A DNA stretch of 46,087 nucleotides from an uncultured Lachnospiraceae bacterium (GTDB lineage Bacteria > Bacillota > Clostridia > Lachnospirales > Lachnospiraceae). The notes beneath the pieces were generated by a model. That model saw only the letters and a list, made by a program, of their open reading frames with translations, was not told where the DNA came from and did no database searches. The translations under genes and the position numbers were made by a program. The stretch lies in assembly GCA_948470905.1 (NCBI GenBank), contig CAOKQK010000021.1, positions 1 to 46,087 on the forward strand. The letters run 5' to 3'. This document shows positions 31,116 to 39,606 of the stretch, in pieces; within the stretch, counting starts at the first letter, position 1; the number at the start of each line of letters is the position of its first letter.

Positions 31116-33647
31116 ATGAACAGAAATACCAAAAAATTCTTACTGGTGAGTTTTTCTATTTTGATGTCTGTATGTATTATAATTTTTATAATTACATCAG
31201 CATATATCTCCAGCAAAAGCGATAATGCGATCAACGAAATCGGTGTAATTTATATGTCTGCGATTGCTAAACAGATGCAGGAAAAATTTGATGTAGTTAT
31301 CAATTCCCAGATTCTGGAGATGAAGGGAATCGTAGAGAGACATCCCCCTGAGACGGTAGAATACGGTCAGGAGATGATCGACCAGCTTGTACTCAGCGCC
31401 CAGGTCCGGGGATTCGAGTGTCTGGAGCTTTACACGGAGGACGGAGAGTCCGAATTGATCTATGGCGAAAAAGTGGTCTATGAAAGCGAAGAAGTATTTT
31501 ACAATGTATTGTATGACAGCAACCTGAGGGTATTTGCCGGCATCAGCTCCCAGGGGAAAAAGGTAATGTGTCTGCTGATCGATGTTGCCTATCCCATGAA
31601 AGACGGCAAGACCAGCTCTGCCATGGTTGCCTCCATGCCGATGCAGTTTCTGGAGGATGCGCTTGCACTGGATGACGAGGACAATCTGATGCACTCCTAC
31701 ATCATACGCAGGGATGGAAGCCTTGTGATACGATCAAATCAGGAATCCATGTTTGATAATATCAATGAGGCATTCAGTGAATATAATGGCAAAGACGCCG
31801 CCACCTATGTCAGCGAGCTGAGGGAAGCGATTAATACAGATACGGTATACTCCACCATTGCCCGTGTCAATAATGAGAAACGATACCTTTTGTGTACATC
31901 TCTGCCCAGTTCGGAGTGGTATCTGGTCTCCTTGATGTCATATGGAACGCTTGACAATATTTTAGAGGATCTGAGCACCGGACGTCAGTCCGCAACGCTT
32001 CTGATGTGTTTTGTCATCATCGGCGGCATTATTATCATATTTGACTTATATTACAGGCAGTCAAAGCAGCAGCTCAAAGCCCTGGACGCGGCAAGGAAGG
32101 AAGCAATCAAGGCAAACCAGGCAAAGAGTGAATTCCTCTCCAGTATGAGTCATGATATCCGTACCCCCATGAACGGTATTGTAGGTATGACGGCTATCGC
32201 ATTGGAAAACATCGACAATATGGAGCGCGTAAAAGACTGTCTTGGCAAGATTACCATGTCCAGCAGACATCTGCTGGGGCTGATCAACGATGTGTTGGAT
32301 ATGTCTAAAATAGAAAGCGGAAAACTGACCCTGAACATAAACCAGATATCCCTCCGTGAAATGATGGAAAGCATTGTAAACATTGTACAGCCCCAGATAA
32401 AGGAAAGGGAGCAGCACTTTGACGTATTTATCCAGGAAATCCAGACAGAGGATGTCCTCTGCGACGGGGTCCGTCTGAACCAGATCCTGATCAACCTGTT
32501 GTCAAATGCCCTGAAGTTTACTCCGGAGGGCGGACGGATCAACGTCTACCTGGCCCAGGAGCCTTCCCCTATGGGCGACCATTATGTGAGATGCCATTTC
32601 CGCGTGAAAGACAACGGCATCGGCATGACAAAAGAATTTCAGCAAAAAATATTTGATACCTTTACCCGAGAGGAAAAACAGGTCAATAAAATTGAGGGAA
32701 CCGGGCTTGGCATGGCAATCACGAAGGCAATCGTAGATACTATGAAAGGCAGTATTGAATTACAGAGCGCGCCTGGCGAGGGAAGCGAATTCCACATTAC
32801 TCTTGACCTGGAACGGGCGGATTCCGAGTTAAAAGATATGAAGCTTCCCCCCTGGCGAATGCTGGTGGTTGACAACAACGAGGATCTTTGTAGGAGCGCG
32901 GTATCTTCCTTAAAAGAAATCGGTATCGACGCACAGTGGACTACCAGCGGAAAGACAGCGGTGGAGATGGCAAGGAAATGCCATGATGAACAGAACGGTT
33001 ACGAGGTCGTTCTCCTGGACTGGAAGATGCCGGAAATGGACGGACTTCACACGGCACGGGAAATGCGCAAGCACTTGGGAGAAAGTGTACCGATTTTAAT
33101 TATTTCCGCATATGACTGGAGTGACATAGAGGATGAAGCTGACGAAGCCAGCATCCAGGGCTTTATCTCCAAGCCCCTGTTCAAATCGAACCTATATCTG
33201 TGTTTAAGTCGTTATATGTTGGATAATTCCGCAGAAGACCGGAAAAAAGTTTCCCTGTCACAGGATGCTTTCATCGGAAAGCGTATCCTGCTGGCAGAGG
33301 ACAATGACCTGAACTGGGAGATTGCCGAGGTCCTCCTGTCCGAGGCAGGTTTCCAATTGGAAAGAGCAGACAACGGCCAAATCTGTGTGGAAAAATTTAA
33401 AAGTTCCAAGCCTGGTTATTATGATATTATCTTAATGGATATCCGGATGCCCGTGATGAACGGCTACGATGCGGCAAAAGCAATCCGTGCTCTGGCAAGA
33501 GAGGATGCCGGACTGCCGATCATCGCCATGACTGCGGATGCCTTTTCCAGCGACATACAGCACTGTCTGGACTGCGGCATGAATGACCATGTGGCAAAAC
33601 CTATTGATCTGAACAGGCTGACACAGTTGCTGAAAAAATATTTGTAA
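31116..33647 (+). CDS. Hybrid sensor histidine kinase with two receiver domains
   Basis: An 843-residue membrane kinase. Transmembrane helices near residues 8-30 and 297-318 flank an extracellular sensor of about 260 residues with Cache/PDC-like strands (VMCLLIDVAYPM, SLVIRSNQESMF). Then follow HisKA with His in SSMSHDIRTPMNG, an ATPase domain (NLLSNALKFTPEGG, DNGIGMT, GTGLGMAI), a first receiver (VVLLDWKMPEMDG) and a second (IILMDIRMPVMNG with KPID). There is no output or HPt domain, and no partner gene is adjacent, so it must signal to an unlinked HPt or regulator. GAGGAG precedes the chosen ATG; an ATG 27 nt upstream is less likely. Confidence 0.92.
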   Translation: MNRNTKKFLLVSFSILMSVCIIIFIITSAYISSKSDNAINEIGVIYMSAIAKQMQEKFDVVINSQILEMKGIVERHPPETVEYGQEMIDQLVLSAQVRGFECLELYTEDGESELIYGEKVVYESEEVFYNVLYDSNLRVFAGISSQGKKVMCLLIDVAYPMKDGKTSSAMVASMPMQFLEDALALDDEDNLMHSYIIRRDGSLVIRSNQESMFDNINEAFSEYNGKDAATYVSELREAINTDTVYSTIARVNNEKRYLLCTSLPSSEWYLVSLMSYGTLDNILEDLSTGRQSATLLMCFVIIGGIIIIFDLYYRQSKQQLKALDAARKEAIKANQAKSEFLSSMSHDIRTPMNGIVGMTAIALENIDNMERVKDCLGKITMSSRHLLGLINDVLDMSKIESGKLTLNINQISLREMMESIVNIVQPQIKEREQHFDVFIQEIQTEDVLCDGVRLNQILINLLSNALKFTPEGGRINVYLAQEPSPMGDHYVRCHFRVKDNGIGMTKEFQQKIFDTFTREEKQVNKIEGTGLGMAITKAIVDTMKGSIELQSAPGEGSEFHITLDLERADSELKDMKLPPWRMLVVDNNEDLCRSAVSSLKEIGIDAQWTTSGKTAVEMARKCHDEQNGYEVVLLDWKMPEMDGLHTAREMRKHLGESVPILIISAYDWSDIEDEADEASIQGFISKPLFKSNLYLCLSRYMLDNSAEDRKKVSLSQDAFIGKRILLAEDNDLNWEIAEVLLSEAGFQLERADNGQICVEKFKSSKPGYYDIILMDIRMPVMNGYDAAKAIRALAREDAGLPIIAMTADAFSSDIQHCLDCGMNDHVAKPIDLNRLTQLLKKYL

Positions 33648-33665
33648 AGAACTTTTCCTAAGATA

Positions 33666-33715
33666 AAAAGTGTGGGATTCAGCTCTACTTACAGTAAGCT
33701 GAATCCCACACTTTT
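33666..33715. terminator. Bidirectional terminator between kinase and gtrA-like gene
   Basis: AAAAGTGTGGGATTCAGCT (33666-33684) pairs perfectly with its complement at 33697-33715, with A- and T-tracts on the two sides. The stop codon of the leftward GtrA gene starts at the very edge of the stem. Confidence 0.95.
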
Positions 33716-34175
33716 ACTTTTTCTTTTCCTCTTTCTTTTCCTTTTTCTTTTCTTCTTCCTTTTTAAACACAAAAAACTTGCTGATTAGATAATTTCCGAT
33801 CATCACAAGCACAGACACAAAAATTTTGGAGAAATCCTCATGGATATGCAGGACATTTACCATCAAAATCATCATGACCGCATCGAGCACCCATGTGGAG
33901 ACCCGTCCGCCTGAAAACTGCAGGAACTCCTTCCGCATGTTGGGTTCCTTGCTTTTAAAGACATATTTGCGGTTCATGAAATAACCAAAGATAACGCCCA
34001 CCACCCAGGAAATGAGACTGAGCAGAAAGTTGTGCAACACGATCTGAGCGTCCAGAATGGTATATGCGCACAGGAACCACGCCGCCCAGGATACAATGGT
34101 ATTTAACACGCCCACAATGAGGTATGCGATCATTTCTTCGTATTTGATGCACAGTGCCTTTATTTTTTCTATCAT
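33714..34175 (-). CDS. GtrA family membrane protein
   Basis: A 153-residue protein with four transmembrane helices and the GtrA (DPMS-like flippase accessory) blocks YLIVGVLNTIVSW near the start, GYFMNRKYVFKS in the middle loop and GNYLISKFFVFKK at the end. GtrA proteins help flip or use undecaprenyl-phosphate-linked sugars in wall or membrane glycan modification. No glycosyltransferase lies next to it. The C-terminus is a run of Lys and Glu encoded by a polypurine tract that merges into the terminator, so its length may vary by slippage. It ends 11 bp after the dehydrogenase gene upstream, suggesting a shared message. Confidence 0.9.
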   Translation of the reverse strand: MIEKIKALCIKYEEMIAYLIVGVLNTIVSWAAWFLCAYTILDAQIVLHNFLLSLISWVVGVIFGYFMNRKYVFKSKEPNMRKEFLQFSGGRVSTWVLDAVMMILMVNVLHIHEDFSKIFVSVLVMIGNYLISKFFVFKKEEEKKKEKKEEKKK

Positions 34176-34186
34176 CGGTATTCTCC

Positions 34187-35149
34187 TTACAAGTTCACCA
34201 CATTCCTGTTCTCACCCCGCAGAAAAGCGGCAATATTCTCATGAGCCTCCATGACGCATCGGGTACGCGCCTCCACGCTCGCCCATGCAAGATGAGGGGT
34301 GATGATCAGCTTATTGCTGTCCTTTATCCTGCTCAATGGATTACTTTCCTCCAGAGGCTCGCTCTCCACCACATCCAGACCTGCCGCGGCGATCTTTCCC
34401 TCCAGAAGCGCATGGTACAGCGCCGTATTGTCAACCACCCTGCCCCGCGCCACATTCAGGAGCACTGCGGTATTCTTCATTTTATCCAATGCTTCTCCGT
34501 CGATAAAGTGCCTGGAAATATCACTCAACGGACAGTGCAGCGACAGGAAATCGCTCTCTCTCAACAGGGTATCCTTATCCACCCGGGGATAGTCGCTGCA
34601 GCTGCTTTTGCCGGTGATAGAGTGAAATATCACTCTGCAGCCAAAGGCAGCGGCAATCCGGGCCACGCGCCTGCCGATATTTCCCATGCCCACAATCCCC
34701 CAGGTCTTGCCCTCCAGTTCATAAAAGGGCAGGTCAAAACTGGAAAAACGATCCTGGGCGCTATACGCGCCGGACTTCACATAATCATCGTAATAAGGCA
34801 GCTTCTCGCTGAGAGCCAGCGCCATGCAGAAGGTATGCTGCGCCACCATGCCCGTGCAGTAGTCCCTTACATTTGCCACCTTGATCCCCCTTGACCTGCA
34901 GTAATCCAGGTCACAGTTGTCAAAGCCCGTGGCAAACTCGCAGATCAGCTTTACATTGGGGGCACTGTGCAGGGTTTCCTCCCTCAGGGGAGACTTGTTG
35001 GCAATCACAATATCCGCCTCCCTGACCCTCTCCTTCACTTCCTCCACGGTAACTGTGTTGTGATATACTGTCACCTCGCCGAAATCGCTGATACAGTCTA
35101 CGGACACATCCTCACCCACGCTGTCCCGCTCCAGTATAACAATCTTCAT
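34187..35149 (-). CDS. D-isomer specific 2-hydroxyacid dehydrogenase
   Basis: NAD(P)-dependent reductase or dehydrogenase for a D-2-hydroxyacid. The Rossmann motif is TWGIVGMGNIGRRVARIAAAFG; the catalytic Arg is in LLNVARGRVVDN, the Glu in GLDVVESEPL and the His in TPHLAWAS. The N-terminal part of about 95 residues (VSVDCISDFGEVTVYHN and ADIVIANKSPLREE) is the usual substrate lobe. Around 320 residues, normal for the glycerate/lactate/phosphoglycerate dehydrogenase group; it lacks the ACT domain of full SerA. The start could also be 12 bp upstream (MVIKMK at 35161); GGAAAGG lies awkwardly between. Substrate not determined; a role in D-lactate for van resistance is not supported. Confidence 0.9.
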   Translation of the reverse strand: MKIVILERDSVGEDVSVDCISDFGEVTVYHNTVTVEEVKERVREADIVIANKSPLREETLHSAPNVKLICEFATGFDNCDLDYCRSRGIKVANVRDYCTGMVAQHTFCMALALSEKLPYYDDYVKSGAYSAQDRFSSFDLPFYELEGKTWGIVGMGNIGRRVARIAAAFGCRVIFHSITGKSSCSDYPRVDKDTLLRESDFLSLHCPLSDISRHFIDGEALDKMKNTAVLLNVARGRVVDNTALYHALLEGKIAAAGLDVVESEPLEESNPLSRIKDSNKLIITPHLAWASVEARTRCVMEAHENIAAFLRGENRNVVNL

Positions 35150-35477
35150 CTTAATAACCATGCCTTTCCGCAGCCTTCGGACCCTGAGCCACAAGTTCGC
35201 GATCGAATAATCTCTGATTTTAACGCCAATCTCAATGTTCCCGGCAACAGGATCCAGCCCGCATACAAAGTGTATGCCGCACGTAAAAGCTCAGGCAGGC
35301 CACGGAGCTGTGACTTTGCCACACTTGGCATAAGGGGCTGCCACACAGGGAAAACAGTCCGTGATATCAGGTTCCCATACAGCAGGCAACCCTCCTATCC
35401 CGTATCTATATTCCCCTTGCGACAACCCCCTCTTAATCAACAGCCCCGCACATATACCCTGTGCCCGGCCCACAGCC
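35150..35477. other. Intergenic region without a recognised feature
   Basis: About 330 bp between two leftward genes. No convincing gene, terminator with T-tract or promoter was found on either strand. Confidence 0.5.
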
Positions 35478-36830
35478 TTACTTCAGGCGTGCCAGCAGTT
35501 CCTCTCTCTGCGCCTCGTATCCAGGCTTGCCAAGCAGGGCAAACATATTCTTCTTGTAGCTCTCCACGCCGGGCTGGTTAAAGGGATTTACGCCCAGCAG
35601 ATAGCCGCTCACGCCGCAGGCAAACTCAAAGAAATAAAACAATTCGCCCAGATAAAATTCATTTACCTCCGGCACGTTCACCATGAAATTGGGAACCTGC
35701 CCGTCGGTGTGGGCCAGTATGGTGCCGTTCATGGCGCTCTTATTGACGAAATCGACGGTCTTTCCCGCCAGATAGTTCAGGCCGTCCAGATCTACAGGCT
35801 CCTTGCCGATGATAAGCTCCTCACGGGATGTCTCCACATTGATGACAGTCTCAAACATAATGCGCGCGCCGTCCTGGATAAACTGTCCCATGGAGTGCAG
35901 GTCGGTGGTCAGATCAACGCTGGCAGGAAGCAGCCCCTTGTGATCCTTGCCCTCGCTCTCTCCGTAAAGCTGCTTCCACCATTCGGAGACATAGTGTACC
36001 GCCGGCTCATAGTTTGCCAGGATCTCCACGCTCCTACCCTTGCGCAGCAGGATATTGCGCAGCGCCGCGTACTGCAGCGCATCGTTGCTTTCAAAATCAT
36101 TCTCCAGGGCGCGCTTTCTTCCGCTTGCCGCGCCTTCCATCAGCTTGTCGATGTCCGCGCCGCTGACTGCGATGGGCAGTAGCCCTACTGCGGTCAGCAC
36201 AGAGAAACGTCCTCCCACATCATCGGGCACCACAAAAGTCTCATAGCCTTCCTCTGTGGCAAGGTTCTTCAGGCTTCCCTTAGCCTTGTCCGTGGTGGCA
36301 TAAATCCTGGCAGCCGCCCCCTCCTTGCCGTACTTCTTTTCCAGCATCTCTTTAAATACACGGAATGCGATGGCAGGCTCCGTGGTGGTTCCGGACTTGG
36401 AGATCATGTTGATGGAGAAGTCCCTGTCTCCCACCACGTCCATCAAATGCTTTAAATAAGTGGAGCTGATAGAATTGCCGCAGAAATAAATCTCAGGCGT
36501 CTTTCTCTTGTCCTTGCCGAGCACGTTGTAAAAGCTGTGTCCAAGGAATTCAATCGCCGCCCGAGCCCCAAGATAAGAACCACCGATACCGATCACAAGA
36601 AGCACCTCGGAGTCCCCCTGGATCTTCTTTGCCGCCGCCTTGATCCTGGCAAATTCCTCCTTGTCATAATCCACAGGGAGGTCAATCCATCCCAGAAAAT
36701 CATTTCCTGCGCCGCTCCTGGAAACCAGCACCTCCTTCGCGTCAAGCGCCAGCTTCTTCATGTAGCCCACTTCCTCCTGTGAAATGAAGGCACCTGTCTT
36801 GGAATAATCAAATGTAACCTGTTTGCTCAT
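35478..36830 (-). CDS. pgi: Glucose-6-phosphate isomerase
   Basis: Interconverts glucose-6-phosphate and fructose-6-phosphate in glycolysis. The 450-residue length fits the bacterial short form. Family blocks are [22 protein letters not shown], the phosphosugar loop [21 protein letters not shown], the signature [22 protein letters not shown] and, towards the end, [16 protein letters not shown]. The start MSKQVT has AAGGAG upstream; in-frame sequence beyond it to 36890 is not family-like. Single gene with AT-rich flanks and no sugar-operon partner. Confidence 0.97.
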   Translation of the reverse strand: MSKQVTFDYSKTGAFISQEEVGYMKKLALDAKEVLVSRSGAGNDFLGWIDLPVDYDKEEFARIKAAAKKIQGDSEVLLVIGIGGSYLGARAAIEFLGHSFYNVLGKDKRKTPEIYFCGNSISSTYLKHLMDVVGDRDFSINMISKSGTTTEPAIAFRVFKEMLEKKYGKEGAAARIYATTDKAKGSLKNLATEEGYETFVVPDDVGGRFSVLTAVGLLPIAVSGADIDKLMEGAASGRKRALENDFESNDALQYAALRNILLRKGRSVEILANYEPAVHYVSEWWKQLYGESEGKDHKGLLPASVDLTTDLHSMGQFIQDGARIMFETVINVETSREELIIGKEPVDLDGLNYLAGKTVDFVNKSAMNGTILAHTDGQVPNFMVNVPEVNEFYLGELFYFFEFACGVSGYLLGVNPFNQPGVESYKKNMFALLGKPGYEAQREELLARLK

Positions 36831-36954
36831 AGTTCCGCTCCTTTTCCCATAATAGATAAAGCTTTTGTGCTTTTGTCCTAAGTGTAGCAAAATTGTATGA
36901 CAAATTCAAGTAATTTTTGCGAACAAGCTCCAAATAAGTTTGAACCAGAGGCTT

Positions 36955-37848
36955 TCAGGTGGTCAAAAACTCCTTTAACAGCGCTTCCAGCTCCTCCTCA
37001 GACACTTTTGCGGACTCGTTGGGGTAATCCGTGTCACTTTCCTCCTCATAAATATTTTCCTGAGGCACTTGTCCCACGGATGCCGGATCCATAAATGCCT
37101 GCCCCACAGGCGCCTGGGACATGGGAGCCTGCCCCATAAACGCCTGTGCTGCCGGCGCCGGCGCCGCGGCCCGCTGTGTCCGCGCAGGCTGAATATTTTC
37201 AGCCCCTGCCGCCAGCCTGCCGCCGATAGGCATCAGCTTCACGGTCCTGCTGGTGCCAATCCTGCCTCTTTCCTCCGTGCCCTGTTCTTCAAAAAAGGCT
37301 TCCCCATACAGCATTTCCAGATCTCTCTTTGTCACATCAATCCTGGGTGCAAAATGATTTTCCAGATAATCCACCAGATTTATCTTCAGCACCCTCCTCT
37401 TGCCCCGGATATCCACGATGGTAGACACGGAAAAGTATATGTACAGCCCAAAGAAGCTCACAATATAGAAGGGCAGTACATCCCCCAGTGTCCTCCCCGC
37501 CAGAATGCTCCTGCAGATGCCCACCCCGGAAAAGACCACGGACAAAAGCTCTGTCTGCCCTGACAGGTGGTAAAGCATTCCATATGAAATATGCATAAAT
37601 GACATCTTATTGAGAAACTTGTCCACAAAAATCTGGATATTGGGGACCCCGTTGCTCAGCTGGTAGCAGTTGGCAAATTTCAGCTTGCACTGTTTCAGAT
37701 GTTTGTTTTCCGTGGAAGCCATATTATCGGCTTCCTTTATCAAATTCCGGTAGAGCAGCCCCAAAAGTACCCGCACGAATATACTGACTCCCATACAGGT
37801 AAACATCAGAACCGTTATCAATTTTTCTTCCTGAAATACCCTAAACAT
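36955..37848 (-). CDS. Membrane protein of unknown function with Gln/Ala/Pro repeat tail
   Basis: A 297-residue protein I do not recognise. One N-terminal hydrophobic helix (LITVLMFTCMGVSIFVRVLLG), a soluble segment with CYQLSNGVPNIQIFVDKFL, then two further hydrophobic helices (around 105-125 and 130-150), and a cytoplasmic C-terminal half. The latter contains a low-complexity stretch of 5-residue repeats (QAFMG, QAPMS, QAPVG) and an acidic end with SEEELEALLKEFLTT, which looks like a protein-docking helix. Start chosen at MFRVFQ, preceded by GAGAGGTG. No operon partner; pgi follows about 120 bp downstream in the same direction. A cell-envelope role is only a guess. Confidence 0.7.
   Translation of the reverse strand: MFRVFQEEKLITVLMFTCMGVSIFVRVLLGLLYRNLIKEADNMASTENKHLKQCKLKFANCYQLSNGVPNIQIFVDKFLNKMSFMHISYGMLYHLSGQTELLSVVFSGVGICRSILAGRTLGDVLPFYIVSFFGLYIYFSVSTIVDIRGKRRVLKINLVDYLENHFAPRIDVTKRDLEMLYGEAFFEEQGTEERGRIGTSRTVKLMPIGGRLAAGAENIQPARTQRAAAPAPAAQAFMGQAPMSQAPVGQAFMDPASVGQVPQENIYEEESDTDYPNESAKVSEEELEALLKEFLTT
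37060..37146. repeat. 15-nt in-frame minisatellite
   Basis: Five to six degenerate 15-nt units encoding Q-A-[FP]-[MV]-[GSD] blocks in the cytoplasmic linker of the unknown membrane protein. Confidence 0.7.
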
Positions 37849-38224
37849 GATCGCACCTCTCTCTCGGCTATGGCTCGGACGCACCATTCGCAAAATCCTG
37901 AAAAAAGATCCACCTGTGGGCTGCCGATCCAATGAGGTCTGTCACACTGAGTCCCGAACCATTGTATTGCAGCCGCGCAGGCAAAAAAATTATGAAAAAC
38001 GTCTGTATTTATAGTATAACTTGAAAGTATGCATTTTTATAGGATTTTTCATCGCATAATTATGAGGTATTTCGACAAAAAAGTAATTAATACGCCGCCT
38101 TTGATATAAAATGGGCTGCAGGCTCAGAAATATTCTAAAACCCAGATTGCACATTGGGATGTAATCTGATATTATGTATATAATAGTAAAAAACAATTAC
38201 ATAAATGGAGGAGGACATAATTTT
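37849..38224. other. Divergent intergenic region
   Basis: AT-rich spacer between the leftward membrane protein and the rightward TSCPD-murG pair. Apart from the promoter at 38147-38175, no gene or structured element was recognised. Confidence 0.5.
38147..38175 (+). promoter_or_regulatory. Promoter of the TSCPD-murG pair
   Basis: TTGCAC (38147-38152), 17-nt spacer, TATTAT (38170-38175). A TATAAT a few bases further on offers an alternative -10 with TTGGGA. Confidence 0.5.
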
Positions 38225-38473
38225 ATGGATTCACTGAAATACAAAACACAGGGAACCTGTTCAAAGGAGATTGAGATTGAACTGAAGGACGGCGTTATCG
38301 AATCCGTCAAATTCACCGGGGGCTGCAACGGCAACCTGAAAGGAGTCGCTGCACTGGTAAAAGGCATGAAGCCCGAAGAAGTAATCGAACGCTGCAAGGG
38401 CATCCGCTGCGGCTTTAAGGCAACTTCCTGCCCTGACCAGCTGGCACAGGCGCTGGAACAAATGCTGGCTTAA
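38225..38473 (+). CDS. TSCPD domain protein (TIGR03905-like)
   Basis: An 82-residue single-domain protein. It ends with the domain's naming motif, here FKATSCPDQLAQALEQML, and contains VIESVKFTGGCNGNLKGVAALVKG, typical of the small TSCPD family seen as the C-terminal zinc-binding part of some ribonucleotide reductases and as stand-alone proteins in Clostridia. The conserved cysteines (Cys11, Cys35, Cys59, Cys68 by position) may hold a metal. Start at MDSLKY with GGAGGAGG upstream. It is followed 23 bp later by murG on the same strand. Its biochemical role is unknown. Confidence 0.88.
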   Translation: MDSLKYKTQGTCSKEIEIELKDGVIESVKFTGGCNGNLKGVAALVKGMKPEEVIERCKGIRCGFKATSCPDQLAQALEQMLA

Positions 38474-38496
38474 AAGGTGAACAGACAGGAGTTAGT

Positions 38497-39555
38497 ATGA
38501 GAAAGATCGTATTGACCGGCGGGGGGACGGCAGGGCACGTCACCCCCAATATTGCACTGCTTCCTTCCTTGAAAGAAGCAGGCTATGAAATTACTTATGT
38601 GGGTTCTTATGACGGTATCGAGAAGCGGCTGATCGAGGACTTCAATATTCCCTATATAGGCATCTCCACCGGCAAATTCCGCCGTTATCTGGACCCCAAG
38701 AACCTGACAGACCCCTTCCGTGTTGTGAAAGGCTATGTGGAAGCGAAAAAATTCCTGAAAAGTTACCGCCCCGACGTGGTTTTCTCCAAGGGCGGTTTTG
38801 TCAGTGTCCCTGTGGTACGCGCCGCGGCGTCGCTGCATATTCCCTGCATCATCCACGAATCTGACATGACGCCGGGACTGGCAAACAAGCTGTGCATCCC
38901 TGTTGCCAAAAAGGTGTGCTGCAATTTCCCCGAGACGCTGAAGCTGCTGCCGGAGAATAAGGCGGTCCTGACCGGCTCGCCTATCCGGGCGGAGCTGTCT
39001 AAGGGAAACAGGCTCGCCGGGCTTACCCTGTGCGGGTTCAGCGCCAATAAGCCCGTCATCATGGTAACGGGAGGAAGCCTTGGCGCCTCCAATGTAAATA
39101 AGGCGGTCCGGGAGGCCCTGCCCAAACTTCTCCAGGACTTTCAGGTGGTCCATCTCTGCGGCAGAGGCAAGCTGGACAATGTCCTCTTAAGCACCGAGGG
39201 CTACAAACAGTTTGAATATGTTAAGAACGAGCTAAAGGATCTGTTCGCCATGGCGGATCTGGTGATCTCCCGCGCCGGCGCCAATGCCATCTGCGAGCTG
39301 CTGGCGCTGAAAAAGCCTAACATCCTGATCCCCCTTCCCTCGTCCAGCAGCCGCGGGGACCAGCTGCTCAATGCCCAGTCCTTTGAGGCACAGGGCTTTT
39401 CTATCGTTATAAACGAGGATGACCTGACCACGAACCTGCTGGTCAATAAAGTAAAAGAGCTTTACGGCAACCGTCAGGACTATTATGATACCATGAGCAA
39501 AAGCGATCAGATGGATTCCATCAAGACGATCATGAAATTAATCGAAGAGGCCTGA
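38497..39555 (+). CDS. murG: MurG, lipid II-forming GlcNAc transferase
   Basis: Transfers GlcNAc from UDP-GlcNAc to undecaprenyl-PP-MurNAc-pentapeptide at the inner membrane face, making lipid II. 352 residues, with the N-terminal glycine loop LTGGGTAGHVTPNIAL, the H-E-S-D segment IHESDMTPGLANK, the second glycine loop VTGGSLGASNVNK, and SRAGANAICELLALKKPNILIPLP with the UDP-binding residues. AGGAG lies 5 nt before the ATG. It is not in a dcw cluster here but behind a TSCPD gene, so it may be a second copy or a relocated one. In a cell using the van operon its substrate would include D-Ser-ending lipid I. Confidence 0.95.
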   Translation: MRKIVLTGGGTAGHVTPNIALLPSLKEAGYEITYVGSYDGIEKRLIEDFNIPYIGISTGKFRRYLDPKNLTDPFRVVKGYVEAKKFLKSYRPDVVFSKGGFVSVPVVRAAASLHIPCIIHESDMTPGLANKLCIPVAKKVCCNFPETLKLLPENKAVLTGSPIRAELSKGNRLAGLTLCGFSANKPVIMVTGGSLGASNVNKAVREALPKLLQDFQVVHLCGRGKLDNVLLSTEGYKQFEYVKNELKDLFAMADLVISRAGANAICELLALKKPNILIPLPSSSSRGDQLLNAQSFEAQGFSIVINEDDLTTNLLVNKVKELYGNRQDYYDTMSKSDQMDSIKTIMKLIEEA

Positions 39556-39580
39556 CACGAAGTGTCAGGCCTCCTTTTAT
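39547..39580. terminator. Terminator shared by murG and recQ
   Basis: GAGGCCTGACAC (39547-39558) pairs perfectly with GTGTCAGGCCTC (39562-39573) around a 3-nt loop, then CTTTTATT. The murG stop codon lies in the left arm. Confidence 0.93.
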
Positions 39581-39606
39581 TCTATCCATTTTCCATCCGG
39601 TTCAAA

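Noticed and set aside
34187-35149. VanH-type lactate dehydrogenase linked to the van genes
   Set aside because: The ligase is of the D-Ser type, the gene is 15 kb away, and the dehydrogenase belongs to a broad family with no VanH-specific feature I can identify.
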